Below are positions 35,578 to 43,384 of a DNA stretch of 64,000 nt, in pieces. The stretch is from JBLMZI01 sp050258755. Its GTDB lineage: Bacteria; Bacillota; Syntrophomonadia; Syntrophomonadales; DTU052. The notes under the pieces are model-generated. The model ran no database searches. It was given only the letters and a program-made list of their open reading frames with translations, and was not told where the DNA came from. Position 1 is the stretch's first letter, and each line of letters opens with the position of its first letter. The translations under genes were made by a program, and so were the position numbers. The DNA lies in the NCBI GenBank assembly GCA_050258755.1, contig JBLMZI010000001.1, positions 239,146 through 303,145 on the forward strand, written 5' to 3'.

Positions 35578-35596
35578 GTTGGAGTCTGGAATGAGT

Positions 35597-35631
35597 GGAA
35601 TCGGCGCGCCGGGGAATGGCGCGCCGATTCC
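35597..35631. repeat. Perfect 14-bp inverted repeat
   Basis: GGAATCGGCGCGCC and its exact complement are separated by 7 nt. It has no T run and lies between the terminator of the GGDEF gene and the hairpin at 35649. Its role is unknown. Confidence 0.75.
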
Positions 35632-35648
35632 GATAAAGTAAGAGGAGC

Positions 35649-35696
35649 AAGCTGCTTATAAGGACAGCCATAGGGATAATGGCTGTCCTTCAGCTT
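35649..35696. repeat. Nested inverted repeat near the end of the SLH-like gene
   Basis: An inner 12-bp perfect stem (AAGGACAGCCAT with ATGGCTGTCCTT, 7-nt loop) is enclosed by AAGCTG and CAGCTT. It sits 11 bp beyond the stop of the minus-strand gene at 35707 and may end its transcript, although no T run follows. Confidence 0.7.
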
Positions 35697-35706
35697 AATC
35701 GACCGA

Positions 35707-36636
35707 TCAGGTGCCTGTTGCCGGGGCCGTTGCGGGCACCGGAGCAGGCGTTGGCTCAGGCGTCGGTGTTGGCTCCGGTACCGGTGTTGGTACCGGTTTG
35801 CCCAGACCGAGCATTGCTTTCAGTTCGCCCCAGGTGAGCGGGCTATTCGGATTTTTTGGCTTTTTGACCGGCGCAGGCGCTGGCGCGGGAGCCGGAACTG
35901 GTGTCGGAGCCGGGCCATAGACCGAATCATAAACCGTGTTGGATACCGTGGGTACCGGTTTCGGAGCGGGAACCGCATAGGCCGCGTCGTAAACCGTTGT
36001 CGGCACCGTGGGTTCTGGAGCCGGAGCGGCAAGCTTCAGCCCGAGTTTCTTCATGATCAGTTCGGCTTCACCGCGTTTTAACGGCTGGTTCGGATTGAAC
36101 TTCTTCAGATCGCCCTGGGTCATCAGCCCTTTGGTGAGCGCCAGTTTCACCCATTTGCGTTTCTCAGCCGGAATCTTCTTATAATCCTTACTGGTAATCG
36201 CGCCAGCCGGCGGGGAAAGCTTGGCTGCCTGCATCAAGACAATCAGACCGTCCAGTTTGGGAACCGGCTTATTCGGGTTCACATTCGGAATAACCATGGG
36301 TTCTTCCGGCGGTCCGTATACGTTGTTGTAGACAGAGGCAACGATGCCCTTTTTATCCGGCTTCTTGGGTGGCTTGGGTTTCTCCTTGAGGACCGGAGGC
36401 TGTGGCATCCCGTAAACATCTTGCGAGACCACTCTATCTTTCTTCGGCCCTTTTTCTTTTGCAATGGGAGGCAGGTCCGTTGGGGGAGTAGGCGGAGCCT
36501 GCGGGGCAAACTCCTCTTGGGCCGGCCCCTTGTTGGCTTGTCCCGGGGGATCGCCTTTGGGCCCTTTAGCGAACGCAACACCGGTGATCCCTAGAATCAG
36601 GGCCACCATGATCACAATCGACATCATCTTTCTCAT
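35707..36636 (-). CDS. Secreted Pro-rich protein with an SLH-like domain
   Basis: A 309-residue exported protein. After the signal peptide (MSIVIMVALILGITGVAFA) come Pro/Lys-rich segments with recurring VY..VYGP-type motifs (SQDVYGMP, YNNVYGPPE, TVYDAAYAV, TVYDSVYGP). A central region of about 70 residues resembles an S-layer homology domain (KWVKLALTKGLMTQGDL then FNPNQPLKRGEAELIM). The end is a PTPVPEPTP repeat. The protein is likely cell-wall associated. ATG 36636 has GGAGGTG 9 nt upstream; longer in-frame starts lie upstream of it and lack sites. Function is unknown. Confidence 0.7.
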   Translation of the reverse strand: MRKMMSIVIMVALILGITGVAFAKGPKGDPPGQANKGPAQEEFAPQAPPTPPTDLPPIAKEKGPKKDRVVSQDVYGMPQPPVLKEKPKPPKKPDKKGIVASVYNNVYGPPEEPMVIPNVNPNKPVPKLDGLIVLMQAAKLSPPAGAITSKDYKKIPAEKRKWVKLALTKGLMTQGDLKKFNPNQPLKRGEAELIMKKLGLKLAAPAPEPTVPTTVYDAAYAVPAPKPVPTVSNTVYDSVYGPAPTPVPAPAPAPAPVKKPKNPNSPLTWGELKAMLGLGKPVPTPVPEPTPTPEPTPAPVPATAPATGT

Positions 36637-36963
36637 CAGAAAAGGCACCTCCATTCTGTTCATGCACTTCCACCCGCATCTTAATTCCATTATACGACAA
36701 ATTATGGGCGCCTTCTTCCGCCCGGGGTCCCTTTCGACAGGGACCAAAGTCCTAAATCATTGGCGGTGGCTATCAGATATGATGGATATAGCATCCAAAG
36801 ATAGAAGGAATATACGACTCAGTAGAGCAGGGCTTGATGCGGGATTTCAGCCGATAATTGGCGATTATACGGCACAGAACCGTTAGATGCCCGAAAATGG
36901 CAGAAAAAAGCCGGCAGGTGCCGAAGGCCGCCCGCCGGAAAACAGGGGGTTCCACTACTTATC
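36637..36963. other. Non-coding interval between two minus-strand genes
   Basis: About 330 bp. It holds a minus-strand TATAAT (36694-36689) that may be the -10 of the SLH-like gene, a 7-bp hairpin at 36726-36745 (GGTCCCT with AGGGACC), and the terminator of the chemoreceptor gene at 36904-36938. No gene is seen. Confidence 0.55.
36904..36938 (-). terminator. Intrinsic terminator of the chemoreceptor gene
   Basis: On the minus strand CCGGC ... GCCGG, with an inner GCCTTCGGC hairpin, is followed by six T residues, 26 bp after the chemoreceptor stop. Confidence 0.7.
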
Positions 36964-37794
36964 TTATATTTTAGCCGCCAATTTTTCCAGTGTTTCCGAC
37001 AAAGTTGTCAATTCATTCAGCCGGGCGGTCACTTCTTCGGTCGCCGCGGCCTGCTCCTGGCTTGATTCAAGTACGTGGTTAGCCCGCTGGATGGTTTCGT
37101 TGATCGACCGCTCGATGTGTGCGGTCAGCTCGCGGATTTTTTCCGCGGTTTTTTTCGATTCATCGGACAGCTTGCGGATTTCCTCAGCAACCACGCCGAA
37201 ACCGCGGCCGGACTCACCGGCGCGGGCCGCTTCGATCGCGGCATTCAGCCCCAGCATCTTGGTCTGTGAAGCAATCGTGGCGATGCCGTCCAGCACGGCA
37301 TTGATTTCGGAGGATGTCTTGCCGATGGAGAGGATTTCATCGCGCAGCTGCGAATTATTTACATTGATATCGCCGGCTGCGATCGCGGTATGTTCCGTGG
37401 CGTCGGACACTTCGGTCAGGCCTTCCCGGAAACGGCCCACCGCTTCGCGCAGGGTCATCGCGTTTTCCCGGGCGAGCGCCAGTCCGTATGAACCTACCAC
37501 CTTGCCCGGTTCATCGTCATCGTAGATCGGGAAACAGCTTACTTTCAGTGCGACCCCGTAGAGACTGGCCGGCAGTTCAAGCGACAAAGATTTTTTCGTT
37601 TCCATGACCGTCAGGGCCGCGCCGCCGGCTTTCAGTTCCATCCCGGCTTTGGCGAAAGGGACCACGTAGTTATGTTCGTGAACCAGGATAAATCGTTCGC
37701 GGTCCGTGGTATAAAACCCCATCGAATCGCCCACGAACAGGTCGGCAATGGCAGGCATGGCCTCATTGAGAGCATCAAGTAGTTTGCTTCCCAT
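36964..37794 (-). CDS. Soluble methyl-accepting chemotaxis-type receptor
   Basis: A 276-residue cytosolic receptor with no membrane helix. Residues 1-120 form a small sensor domain; the rest is the signalling coiled coil with the conserved hairpin tip TKMLGLNAAIEAARAGESGRGF and VVAEEIRKLSDES that contacts CheA/CheW. The methylation region is short. ATG 37794 has AGGGGGT about 7 nt upstream. The family of short soluble receptors is common in Clostridia; the ligand is unknown. It would work with CheY (28094) and CheB (56212) if they belong to the same pathway. Confidence 0.88.
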   Translation of the reverse strand: MGSKLLDALNEAMPAIADLFVGDSMGFYTTDRERFILVHEHNYVVPFAKAGMELKAGGAALTVMETKKSLSLELPASLYGVALKVSCFPIYDDDEPGKVVGSYGLALARENAMTLREAVGRFREGLTEVSDATEHTAIAAGDINVNNSQLRDEILSIGKTSSEINAVLDGIATIASQTKMLGLNAAIEAARAGESGRGFGVVAEEIRKLSDESKKTAEKIRELTAHIERSINETIQRANHVLESSQEQAAATEEVTARLNELTTLSETLEKLAAKI

Positions 37795-37944
37795 CGTATT
37801 ACCCCCTAATGCATATTTCTTTGCAGCAGCTTGAATCGATAAAATAACAAAGTTCTAGTTTAATTCTATCGGTAAAATTGATTTTGCGCTACGACCAAAA
37901 ACGCCAAAATCCGACAGTCAAATCCGGAAATGAGGGATTTAGGG

Positions 37945-38442
37945 ATGTACACAAGAAAGTTTGAGGTACAGGTCGAGGTTGTTCCCGGGGTTGGGTACCG
38001 CTCGATTGGCCGGTTTGAGGACCGGGCGCACGAGATGGAGGTCACCCTGCTGTACCAGCTGGGAACCGGGAAAGTGCTGGAAGCGGACGTGGCGCTGATT
38101 CGGGCCCCGTTCGAGGAATGCCAGCAGGGGGTTCAGGCAGTGAAGAACCTGATTGGAAAGCGTGTGGTCGACTTTAAGGTCAACCGAATGATATTCAGCG
38201 AAGTGGCCGGCCCCAAAGGGTGCACCCATCTGGCCGAACTGGTCATGGAAAGCATCAAGGCGAGGATTCACGCGGCTGATTACGAGCGCCCCGACTGGGT
38301 GGACCAGGAGCGTTTGGAACAGCGTTACCGCATCTGGGAAAACAGCTTCGGCGGCTCCTGCATCCATTTCACCGAGCCGTACTGGAAACCGTATGTCCTT
38401 AAAGAACCCCCGGCAGGCAACGATACCGGCAAACAGGCTTAA
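37945..38442 (+). CDS. DUF2889 protein
   Basis: A 165-residue soluble protein. The pattern of an N-terminal beta region (YTRKFEVQVEVVPGVGYRSIGRFEDRAHEMEV, read in parts), a central segment with FEECQQGV, and GPKGCTHLAELVMESIKA near residue 95 matches DUF2889, whose activity is unknown. In other bacteria DUF2889 genes often accompany CoA-linked catabolic genes, and here a CoA-transferase pair starts 100 bp downstream. ATG 37945 with GAGGGA 7 nt upstream is preferred over ATG 37930. The functional link is inferred. Confidence 0.75.
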   Translation: MYTRKFEVQVEVVPGVGYRSIGRFEDRAHEMEVTLLYQLGTGKVLEADVALIRAPFEECQQGVQAVKNLIGKRVVDFKVNRMIFSEVAGPKGCTHLAELVMESIKARIHAADYERPDWVDQERLEQRYRIWENSFGGSCIHFTEPYWKPYVLKEPPAGNDTGKQA

Positions 38443-38542
38443 AAATCTTTGCTGTGACGTTGCTGTAACAATTCCTTTCTACACTGTTTATCAATGAGGG
38501 AATCCGTAAGGAAATAAAAAACAGTGCAGAGGGGAGAAAGGG

Positions 38543-39757
38543 ATGACAGCGGACGTATTTACCTTGCCAGATCGGCAGCCTGGGCAGTCGGACCGCGATT
38601 ATCACATCGCGAGCGCGCCGGCCCGCCTGGTTGATGCGGAATCCTGGCGGAAGGCGCATCTCGCCAAGGACCGCAGCCGGGTAGACAAGCGGATCACCCT
38701 GAAAGAGGCGGTAGACCGGTACGTTCAGGATGGAGACATCGTGTCTGACTCCGGTTTCACCTGGGTGAGGGGCTGTATTCAAGCCACCTTTGAGATGATT
38801 CGCCAGAACAAGAAGGATCTGACCTGGATGGGGGCGCCGATGGCCACGGCCGGGATTCCGACCGGTGCGGGCATCGTGAAGTCTTTGCACAATTCCTACA
38901 CCGGTGCCGAGATGCGCGGAATTGACCGGGTTTTCAGCCGGCGTATCCGCAACAAACAGGTGGAAATTCTTTCCGAATGGAGCCACGGGGCGCAGGCTTT
39001 GGGTTTTAAAGCGGCGCAATTGGGGCTTCCCTACGTTGCCAGCAAAATCCTGCTGGGTTCCGACATGCTCAAGTACAACCCCTACGTAAAAACCGTTCAG
39101 GATGAACTGCGTGGCGGGGACGGCAATGCCGTCTGCCTGATTCCGGCCTTGTATCCGGACGTGGTGTTCATTCACGCCCAGCAGGCCGACAAATACGGCA
39201 ATGCCCGGATCTGGGGACCGGTGGTCAACGACGCCGCGCTCGCGGTGGCGGCCCGCAAGGTCATCATCACCTGTGAAGAGGTGGTTCCGGAGGAGGAGAT
39301 TCGCCGTACCCAGTCCGAAAACCTGATTCCGTACATCTATGTCGACGCTGTGGTTGAAATGCCGTATGGCAACCTGCCGGCCAGCTGCCCGGGCTATTAT
39401 TACTGGCACCGGGAATGGTGGGAGCGCGGCGTGCGGGTGAGCATGACCGATGACGAAAGCTTTGCCGCTTACCTGAAATACTGGATTCACGACTGCCGCG
39501 ACCATTATGACTTTGTCGACAAACTCGGCGGCGGGGTCCGCGCGATCGTACAGCGTAACCGGCTGACCCGGGCGGCGGAAGGGTATCTCGACCTGGATGG
39601 GGTCGATTACGCGTATCCTGAAGTGGACAAGAACCATCCCTGGTGGAAGTATCCGTGGGAAGGCGGCTTTGAAGAGGAACTGGCCCGGCTGACCGGGTCG
39701 ATCGAACGGCTGAAGATCCTGGAAGCCGAAGCCGTCCGGAAGGAGGAGAAAGCATGA
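38543..39757 (+). CDS. CoA-transferase alpha subunit, glutaconate CoA-transferase-like
   Basis: A 404-residue class I CoA-transferase subunit, longer than GctA (about 320) because of N- and C-terminal extensions rich in aromatic and charged residues. The core runs from ITLKEAVDRYVQDGDIVS through GAGIVKSLHNSYTGAEMRG and VVFIHAQQADKYGNARIWG. With the beta subunit it moves CoA between acids. In fermenters the GctAB reaction feeds 2-hydroxyacyl-CoA dehydratases, so a link to the gene at 29283 is attractive but the substrate is not shown by sequence. AGAGGGGAGAAAGGG lies before ATG 38543. It overlaps the beta gene by 4 bp. Confidence 0.85.
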   Translation: MTADVFTLPDRQPGQSDRDYHIASAPARLVDAESWRKAHLAKDRSRVDKRITLKEAVDRYVQDGDIVSDSGFTWVRGCIQATFEMIRQNKKDLTWMGAPMATAGIPTGAGIVKSLHNSYTGAEMRGIDRVFSRRIRNKQVEILSEWSHGAQALGFKAAQLGLPYVASKILLGSDMLKYNPYVKTVQDELRGGDGNAVCLIPALYPDVVFIHAQQADKYGNARIWGPVVNDAALAVAARKVIITCEEVVPEEEIRRTQSENLIPYIYVDAVVEMPYGNLPASCPGYYYWHREWWERGVRVSMTDDESFAAYLKYWIHDCRDHYDFVDKLGGGVRAIVQRNRLTRAAEGYLDLDGVDYAYPEVDKNHPWWKYPWEGGFEEELARLTGSIERLKILEAEAVRKEEKA

Positions 39758-40530
39758 GCCAGCCCAATCCGCTGGAGTTTTTAGCCTATTGTTTGGCCCA
39801 GACCATCGAGGACCATGAAGTGGTTTATGTCGGCACCGGACTACCGCTGGTCGGCACCCTCCTGGCGAAGGCGACCCATGCTCCGAATATCACCCTGGTG
39901 TTTGAAAGCGGCGGGCAGGATACCGAATTTGGCGGGCGGATGCCTTGGTCGGTGGGCTGCCCCTGGACCTACCGGAAAGCGCCCAATATCTTGGACATGC
40001 CGGCTTCGTTCGGCCAGGCCGCGGCCGGGTATGTGGATGTTGGCTTTTTAGGCGGCGCCCAGGTGGACCAGTACGGGAATGTAAACACAACCCTGATCGG
40101 CAGCATGGAGAACGTAAAGCAGCGGCTGACCGGCAGCGGCGGCGGCAATGACCTGGGTTCGCTGTGCGAGCGGCTCGTCGTTGTCGGGCTGCAGACCAAG
40201 CAGAAATTCCCAGCAAAGGTCGATTTCATCACTACTCCGGGTCATTTGGACGGCGGGGATGCCCGTAAAAAGGCCGGTCTTCTGGGACAGGGGCCGTGGC
40301 GGGTTATTACCCAGCTCGGCGTCTACGGTTTTGACGAGGAAACCAAAAAGATGAAAGCCATCACGCTGCACCCAGGCATTACCCCGGAAATTGTGGCGAT
40401 GTGCACCGATTTCGAGATGATCATTCCGCCTGAGGTGGGCGTGACCAAGATGCCGGATGATGAGATCCTGAACATCCTGCGCAATCAGATCGACCGGTAT
40501 CAGGTATTTACCAAAATGCCGGGGGCGTAA
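39754..40530 (+). CDS. CoA-transferase beta subunit, glutaconate CoA-transferase-like
   Basis: A 258-residue partner of the preceding gene (ATGA overlap, so equal synthesis). In class I CoA-transferases the beta subunit supplies the glutamate that forms the acyl-enzyme thioester; here LVFESGGQDTEFGG (Glu near residue 50) fits that position. Other family blocks are GYVDVGFLGGAQVDQYGNVNT and a C-terminal TLHPGITPEIV. Length equals GctB. GGAAGGAGGAG precedes the ATG. The substrate is probably a short dicarboxylic or hydroxy acid, inferred. Confidence 0.86.
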   Translation: MSQPNPLEFLAYCLAQTIEDHEVVYVGTGLPLVGTLLAKATHAPNITLVFESGGQDTEFGGRMPWSVGCPWTYRKAPNILDMPASFGQAAAGYVDVGFLGGAQVDQYGNVNTTLIGSMENVKQRLTGSGGGNDLGSLCERLVVVGLQTKQKFPAKVDFITTPGHLDGGDARKKAGLLGQGPWRVITQLGVYGFDEETKKMKAITLHPGITPEIVAMCTDFEMIIPPEVGVTKMPDDEILNILRNQIDRYQVFTKMPGA

Positions 40531-40571
40531 GAAGAACCGAATGGAAACGAAAGCTTAGACCAGAGCGCCGG

Positions 40572-40613
40572 GGGCATGCCCAAATCCCTAGTTTTCCAGG
40601 GACGGGCATGCCC
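40572..40613 (+). terminator. Terminator-like hairpin after the CoA-transferase operon
   Basis: GGGCATGCCC occurs twice, 22 nt apart, and pairs with itself, with an inner CCCT ... AGGG stem. The T run after it is short, so efficiency is uncertain. Confidence 0.5.
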
Positions 40614-40744
40614 GCTTTCGTTAACCGGAAGATTGGATCTGCCTGGCACAAGGTTGATTGATGTTGTGGTACGCTTGTAGGAGACCTCCGCTTTCAATAC
40701 CGGAGCAAAGCCGTGTTGGACAGCGGGTTTTGAGGTGAAATGCC

Positions 40745-41440
40745 GTGGACAAGGGGCTGCTGATTGTCGAAGACGATGAGCGGATGCGCAAACTGCTCTC
40801 CTTCTATTTTCGGGACGAAGGCTACCGCATCGTGGAGGCCGAGAATGGGGAAGAAGCGATTGCGCGTTTTGCCAGCGAAAAAATTGATCTCATCATCCTG
40901 GATGTCATGATGCCCGAGGTCGACGGCTGGGAGGTCTGCCGGGAAGTCCGCCGGATTTCGGCGGTGCCGATCATGTTTCTGACCGCCCGCGCTGATGACG
41001 AGGATGAATATGCCGGGTTTCAGCTCGGGGCCGACGACTATGTGACGAAGCCGTTCACCCCGCGCATCCTGGTGGCGCGTGCCCGGGCCCTGCTGCGGCG
41101 CGCCCAGGCCGCCGAAGACATGGAGAAACGTCTGGAATTCGGCCGGCTGGTCATTCTGCCCGCAGCCGGCGAGGTGACCATCGGCGATCAGCCGGTTCCG
41201 CTCAGCCGGCGCGAGTACGATCTGCTGCTGTATCTAGCGAACAACGCGGGCCTGGCGCTGAGCCGGGAACAGATTCTCGATCAGGTCTGGGGTTATGATT
41301 ACGAAGGCGAACTGCGCACGGTCGATACCCATGTCTGGCGGCTGCGTGAGAAGCTCGGAAACAGCGGCTGTTGGATCTCGACCGTGCGCGGCCGCGGCTA
41401 TAAATTCGAACCGGACGGGGAGCGGGTGGGGAGCCGATGA
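40745..41440 (+). CDS. OmpR-family response regulator
   Basis: A 231-residue regulator. The receiver has IVEDDERMRK, phospho-acceptor Asp in LIILDVMMPEVDGWE and Lys in VTKPFTPRI. The winged helix (about 130-225) includes LSRREYDLLLYLANN and the recognition region TVDTHVWRLREKLG. GTG 40745 follows GAGGTGA by about 7 nt. The stop overlaps the sensor-kinase start (41437). Targets are unknown. Confidence 0.95.
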   Translation: MDKGLLIVEDDERMRKLLSFYFRDEGYRIVEAENGEEAIARFASEKIDLIILDVMMPEVDGWEVCREVRRISAVPIMFLTARADDEDEYAGFQLGADDYVTKPFTPRILVARARALLRRAQAAEDMEKRLEFGRLVILPAAGEVTIGDQPVPLSRREYDLLLYLANNAGLALSREQILDQVWGYDYEGELRTVDTHVWRLREKLGNSGCWISTVRGRGYKFEPDGERVGSR

Positions 41441-42780
41441 ACGCTAAAACGTACCATGCTCCGGAAGGGCAGACCATCAGCCCGGCGGACAGTTCCACCG
41501 CGCGGCTGCTCGGCGTCAACGCCAAACGCAATCATTTTCGGATTCTGGCTGCGATGACTGTCGTAACCGCGCTGATCTTTGGCGTCACGACCTTCCTGGA
41601 ATTGATCGGCCGGGCCAGCCCGGCCATCACCGTGCCGGCCCTGATCAGGGTCCTGCTGGTCTGCTCCTTGATTTTATTCCTCTTATGGCGGTTCATCGCC
41701 CATTACGGCGACCGGGAAATCGCCAAATGGGTGGTTATCACGGCCGTTTTCCTTGAAATCCTGACCATGCTGACCGCGCCGCACGATGTTCCGGAAAGCC
41801 ACGCGGTTTTCTATCTGGTCATCGTGCTTTCGGTGTTTTACTTCGATATCAAACTCCTTTTCTATTGCCTCGCCCTGTGCGTTTTCGGTGATATGCTTCT
41901 CATCGAACGATATCCGACGATGCGGCCCGACCCGTTCGAAGTCGGCCTGATTATTCGCTATCTAACCTATTTATGGGTAACGCTGGGGCTCGCGATCGGT
42001 TCCCAGGCCACCAAGGAAATGATCCAGTCAGCCACGAATCTGGCGACCGCAAATGTGCGGCTTCGGGAGGATATCGAACGCAAAACCCAGATGGACCGGA
42101 TGCGCAAGGATTTCATCGCTTCGGTGTCGCACGAACTGCAGACGCCGATCAGCCTGATCGAGGGCTACGGGGAAAGCCTGCGCGACAAAAAGGTTCGGGA
42201 CGAGGAGCGGGATTACTGCCTGGATGTGATCGTGGACGAGTCCAAAAAGATGGGGCGAATGGTGGCCGGGATGCTGGAGATCTCGAAAATGGAATCCGGC
42301 CATGTCCGGCTCGAACGCGCTTCTTTCTACCTGGACAGTCTGGCCGCGCACGTCACCCGGCTGTACGGCCAGCGGATCGAAGAAAAAGGGCTTCGGCTGG
42401 AACTGGACGCGCCGGCCGATCAGGTCCGGGTCGAGGCCGATCCGGGTCAGATCGACCAAGTCATGACCAACTTTCTCAGTAATGCGGTGCGTCACTCGCC
42501 AACCGGCAGTCGCCTAACGGTTCAAGTCAGGGATCTTGGTCCCGAAGGCGCTCTTTTCGCCGTGGAAAACGAAGGCGATACCCTGGAACCGGCTGACCTG
42601 GAACGCATCTGGGAGGCATTTTACCGGACTGATCGCGCCCGCAGCCGCAAACTCGGCGGTACCGGCCTCGGCCTGGCCATCGCCCGCACCATTCTGATCC
42701 AGCACAACGCCCGTTTCGGCGCTGAAAACACGCCCACCGGCGTCCGGTTTTTCTTTATCCTGCCGGCGGCGAACGAATAG
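41437..42780 (+). CDS. Polytopic sensor histidine kinase
   Basis: A 447-residue kinase. Six or so membrane helices (about residues 35-195) form an integral membrane sensor with little periplasmic domain. Then come a coiled coil, HisKA with His in ASVSHELQTPIS, N box NFLSNAVRHSP, G1 VENEGD and G2 GTGLGLAI. It pairs with the overlapping regulator gene. Such sensors usually detect membrane or wall state, or small hydrophobic signals; that is inference. A terminator follows immediately, and then the structured element that bounds the accessory island. Confidence 0.94.
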   Translation: MNAKTYHAPEGQTISPADSSTARLLGVNAKRNHFRILAAMTVVTALIFGVTTFLELIGRASPAITVPALIRVLLVCSLILFLLWRFIAHYGDREIAKWVVITAVFLEILTMLTAPHDVPESHAVFYLVIVLSVFYFDIKLLFYCLALCVFGDMLLIERYPTMRPDPFEVGLIIRYLTYLWVTLGLAIGSQATKEMIQSATNLATANVRLREDIERKTQMDRMRKDFIASVSHELQTPISLIEGYGESLRDKKVRDEERDYCLDVIVDESKKMGRMVAGMLEISKMESGHVRLERASFYLDSLAAHVTRLYGQRIEEKGLRLELDAPADQVRVEADPGQIDQVMTNFLSNAVRHSPTGSRLTVQVRDLGPEGALFAVENEGDTLEPADLERIWEAFYRTDRARSRKLGGTGLGLAIARTILIQHNARFGAENTPTGVRFFFILPAANE

Positions 42781-42795
42781 GGAATGAATGAAGGT

Positions 42796-42820
42796 AAAGA
42801 GCCGGCAACGGCTCTTTTTT
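42796..42820 (+). terminator. Intrinsic terminator of the two-component operon
   Basis: A 9-bp stem (AAAGAGCCG with CGGCTCTTT) and a GCAA loop lead into a T-rich tail, 15 bp after the kinase stop. Confidence 0.9.
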
Positions 42821-42863
42821 TATTTTGGGTTTGGGATGGCAGGAGAGAGCTAACTGACGTGGG

Positions 42864-43086
42864 GAAGCGGGGGAAGCTGTCTGGCCGCTGGGCCACGACC
42901 CGTCGCCTATCCTTCTCCGGCTTGCTTCGGATTGCAGAACCAACCTGGGACACCCGGCATCCGTGCCGGGTCCCGGGTGCTCGGCATCCATGCCGAGCAG
43001 AACCCGCAATTGAGCCCTCAGCTACGCCGGGATGTATGTACGGCTCAGCTTCTACGGGCTCAGCCGAAACCAGCTTCCCCCGCTTC
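42864..43086 (+). repeat. Structured inverted element, copy A (left boundary of island)
   Basis: A 223-bp gene-free element bounded by a perfect 16-bp inverted repeat (42864-42879 with 43071-43086). Its 85-nt core (42929-43013) folds as ATTGC/GCAAT around two hairpins: CCCGGC with GCCGGG and GCTCGGC with GCCGAGC. The core is 73/85 identical to the reverse complement of copy B at 49287-49371, and eight of the twelve differences form four compensated base pairs. Blocks outside the core, such as GGGATGTAT near 43030, are also shared. No reading frame is conserved. It could be a foldback transposable element or a structured RNA; which one cannot be decided here. Confidence 0.8.
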
Positions 43087-43235
43087 AGAATGCCTGAATG
43101 TCCCTGTAATCCTTTAAAGAGTGACCCACCCACCCCGCTGAGGAATGAGCCTGACGACTCCAGCCGCACTTTGGATACATCACTGCATCCTCATCGTCTG
43201 AAGCCGCCCTCACTAGCTATGGTCCACAACAACGT

Positions 43236-43337
43236 AAAAAAAGCTGGACGAACTCTGATTCATATATCAGGCCTATATTAGACACCGGCAACCGTTTATT
43301 TATGATAAGGTTCACCGTAACGGTCTAATCCGACAGG
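43236..43337. repeat. Island repeat, copy 1 (with vapC-tail remnant)
   Basis: About 100 bp that matches copy 2 at 45555-45649. It starts with the last seven codons of a vapC-like gene (AAAAAGCTGGACGAACTCTGA) and continues into the short repeat with TTTATTTATGATAAGG and TTCACCGTAACGGTCTAATCC. It lies 48 bp beyond the stop of the minus-strand gene at 43385. Confidence 0.75.
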
Positions 43338-43384
43338 TGAAAACAAGGCAGACTACCGCGCGTCTCTCGCTTCCTTCAACGATC

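Noticed and set aside
38399..39637. 412-codon open frame on the minus strand
   Set aside because: Antisense to the CoA-transferase alpha gene, whose protein is clearly conserved; the frame encodes no recognisable domain.
42864..43086. CRISPR array
   Set aside because: There are no regularly spaced direct repeats with unique spacers here or elsewhere in the window; the structure is a nested inverted repeat.
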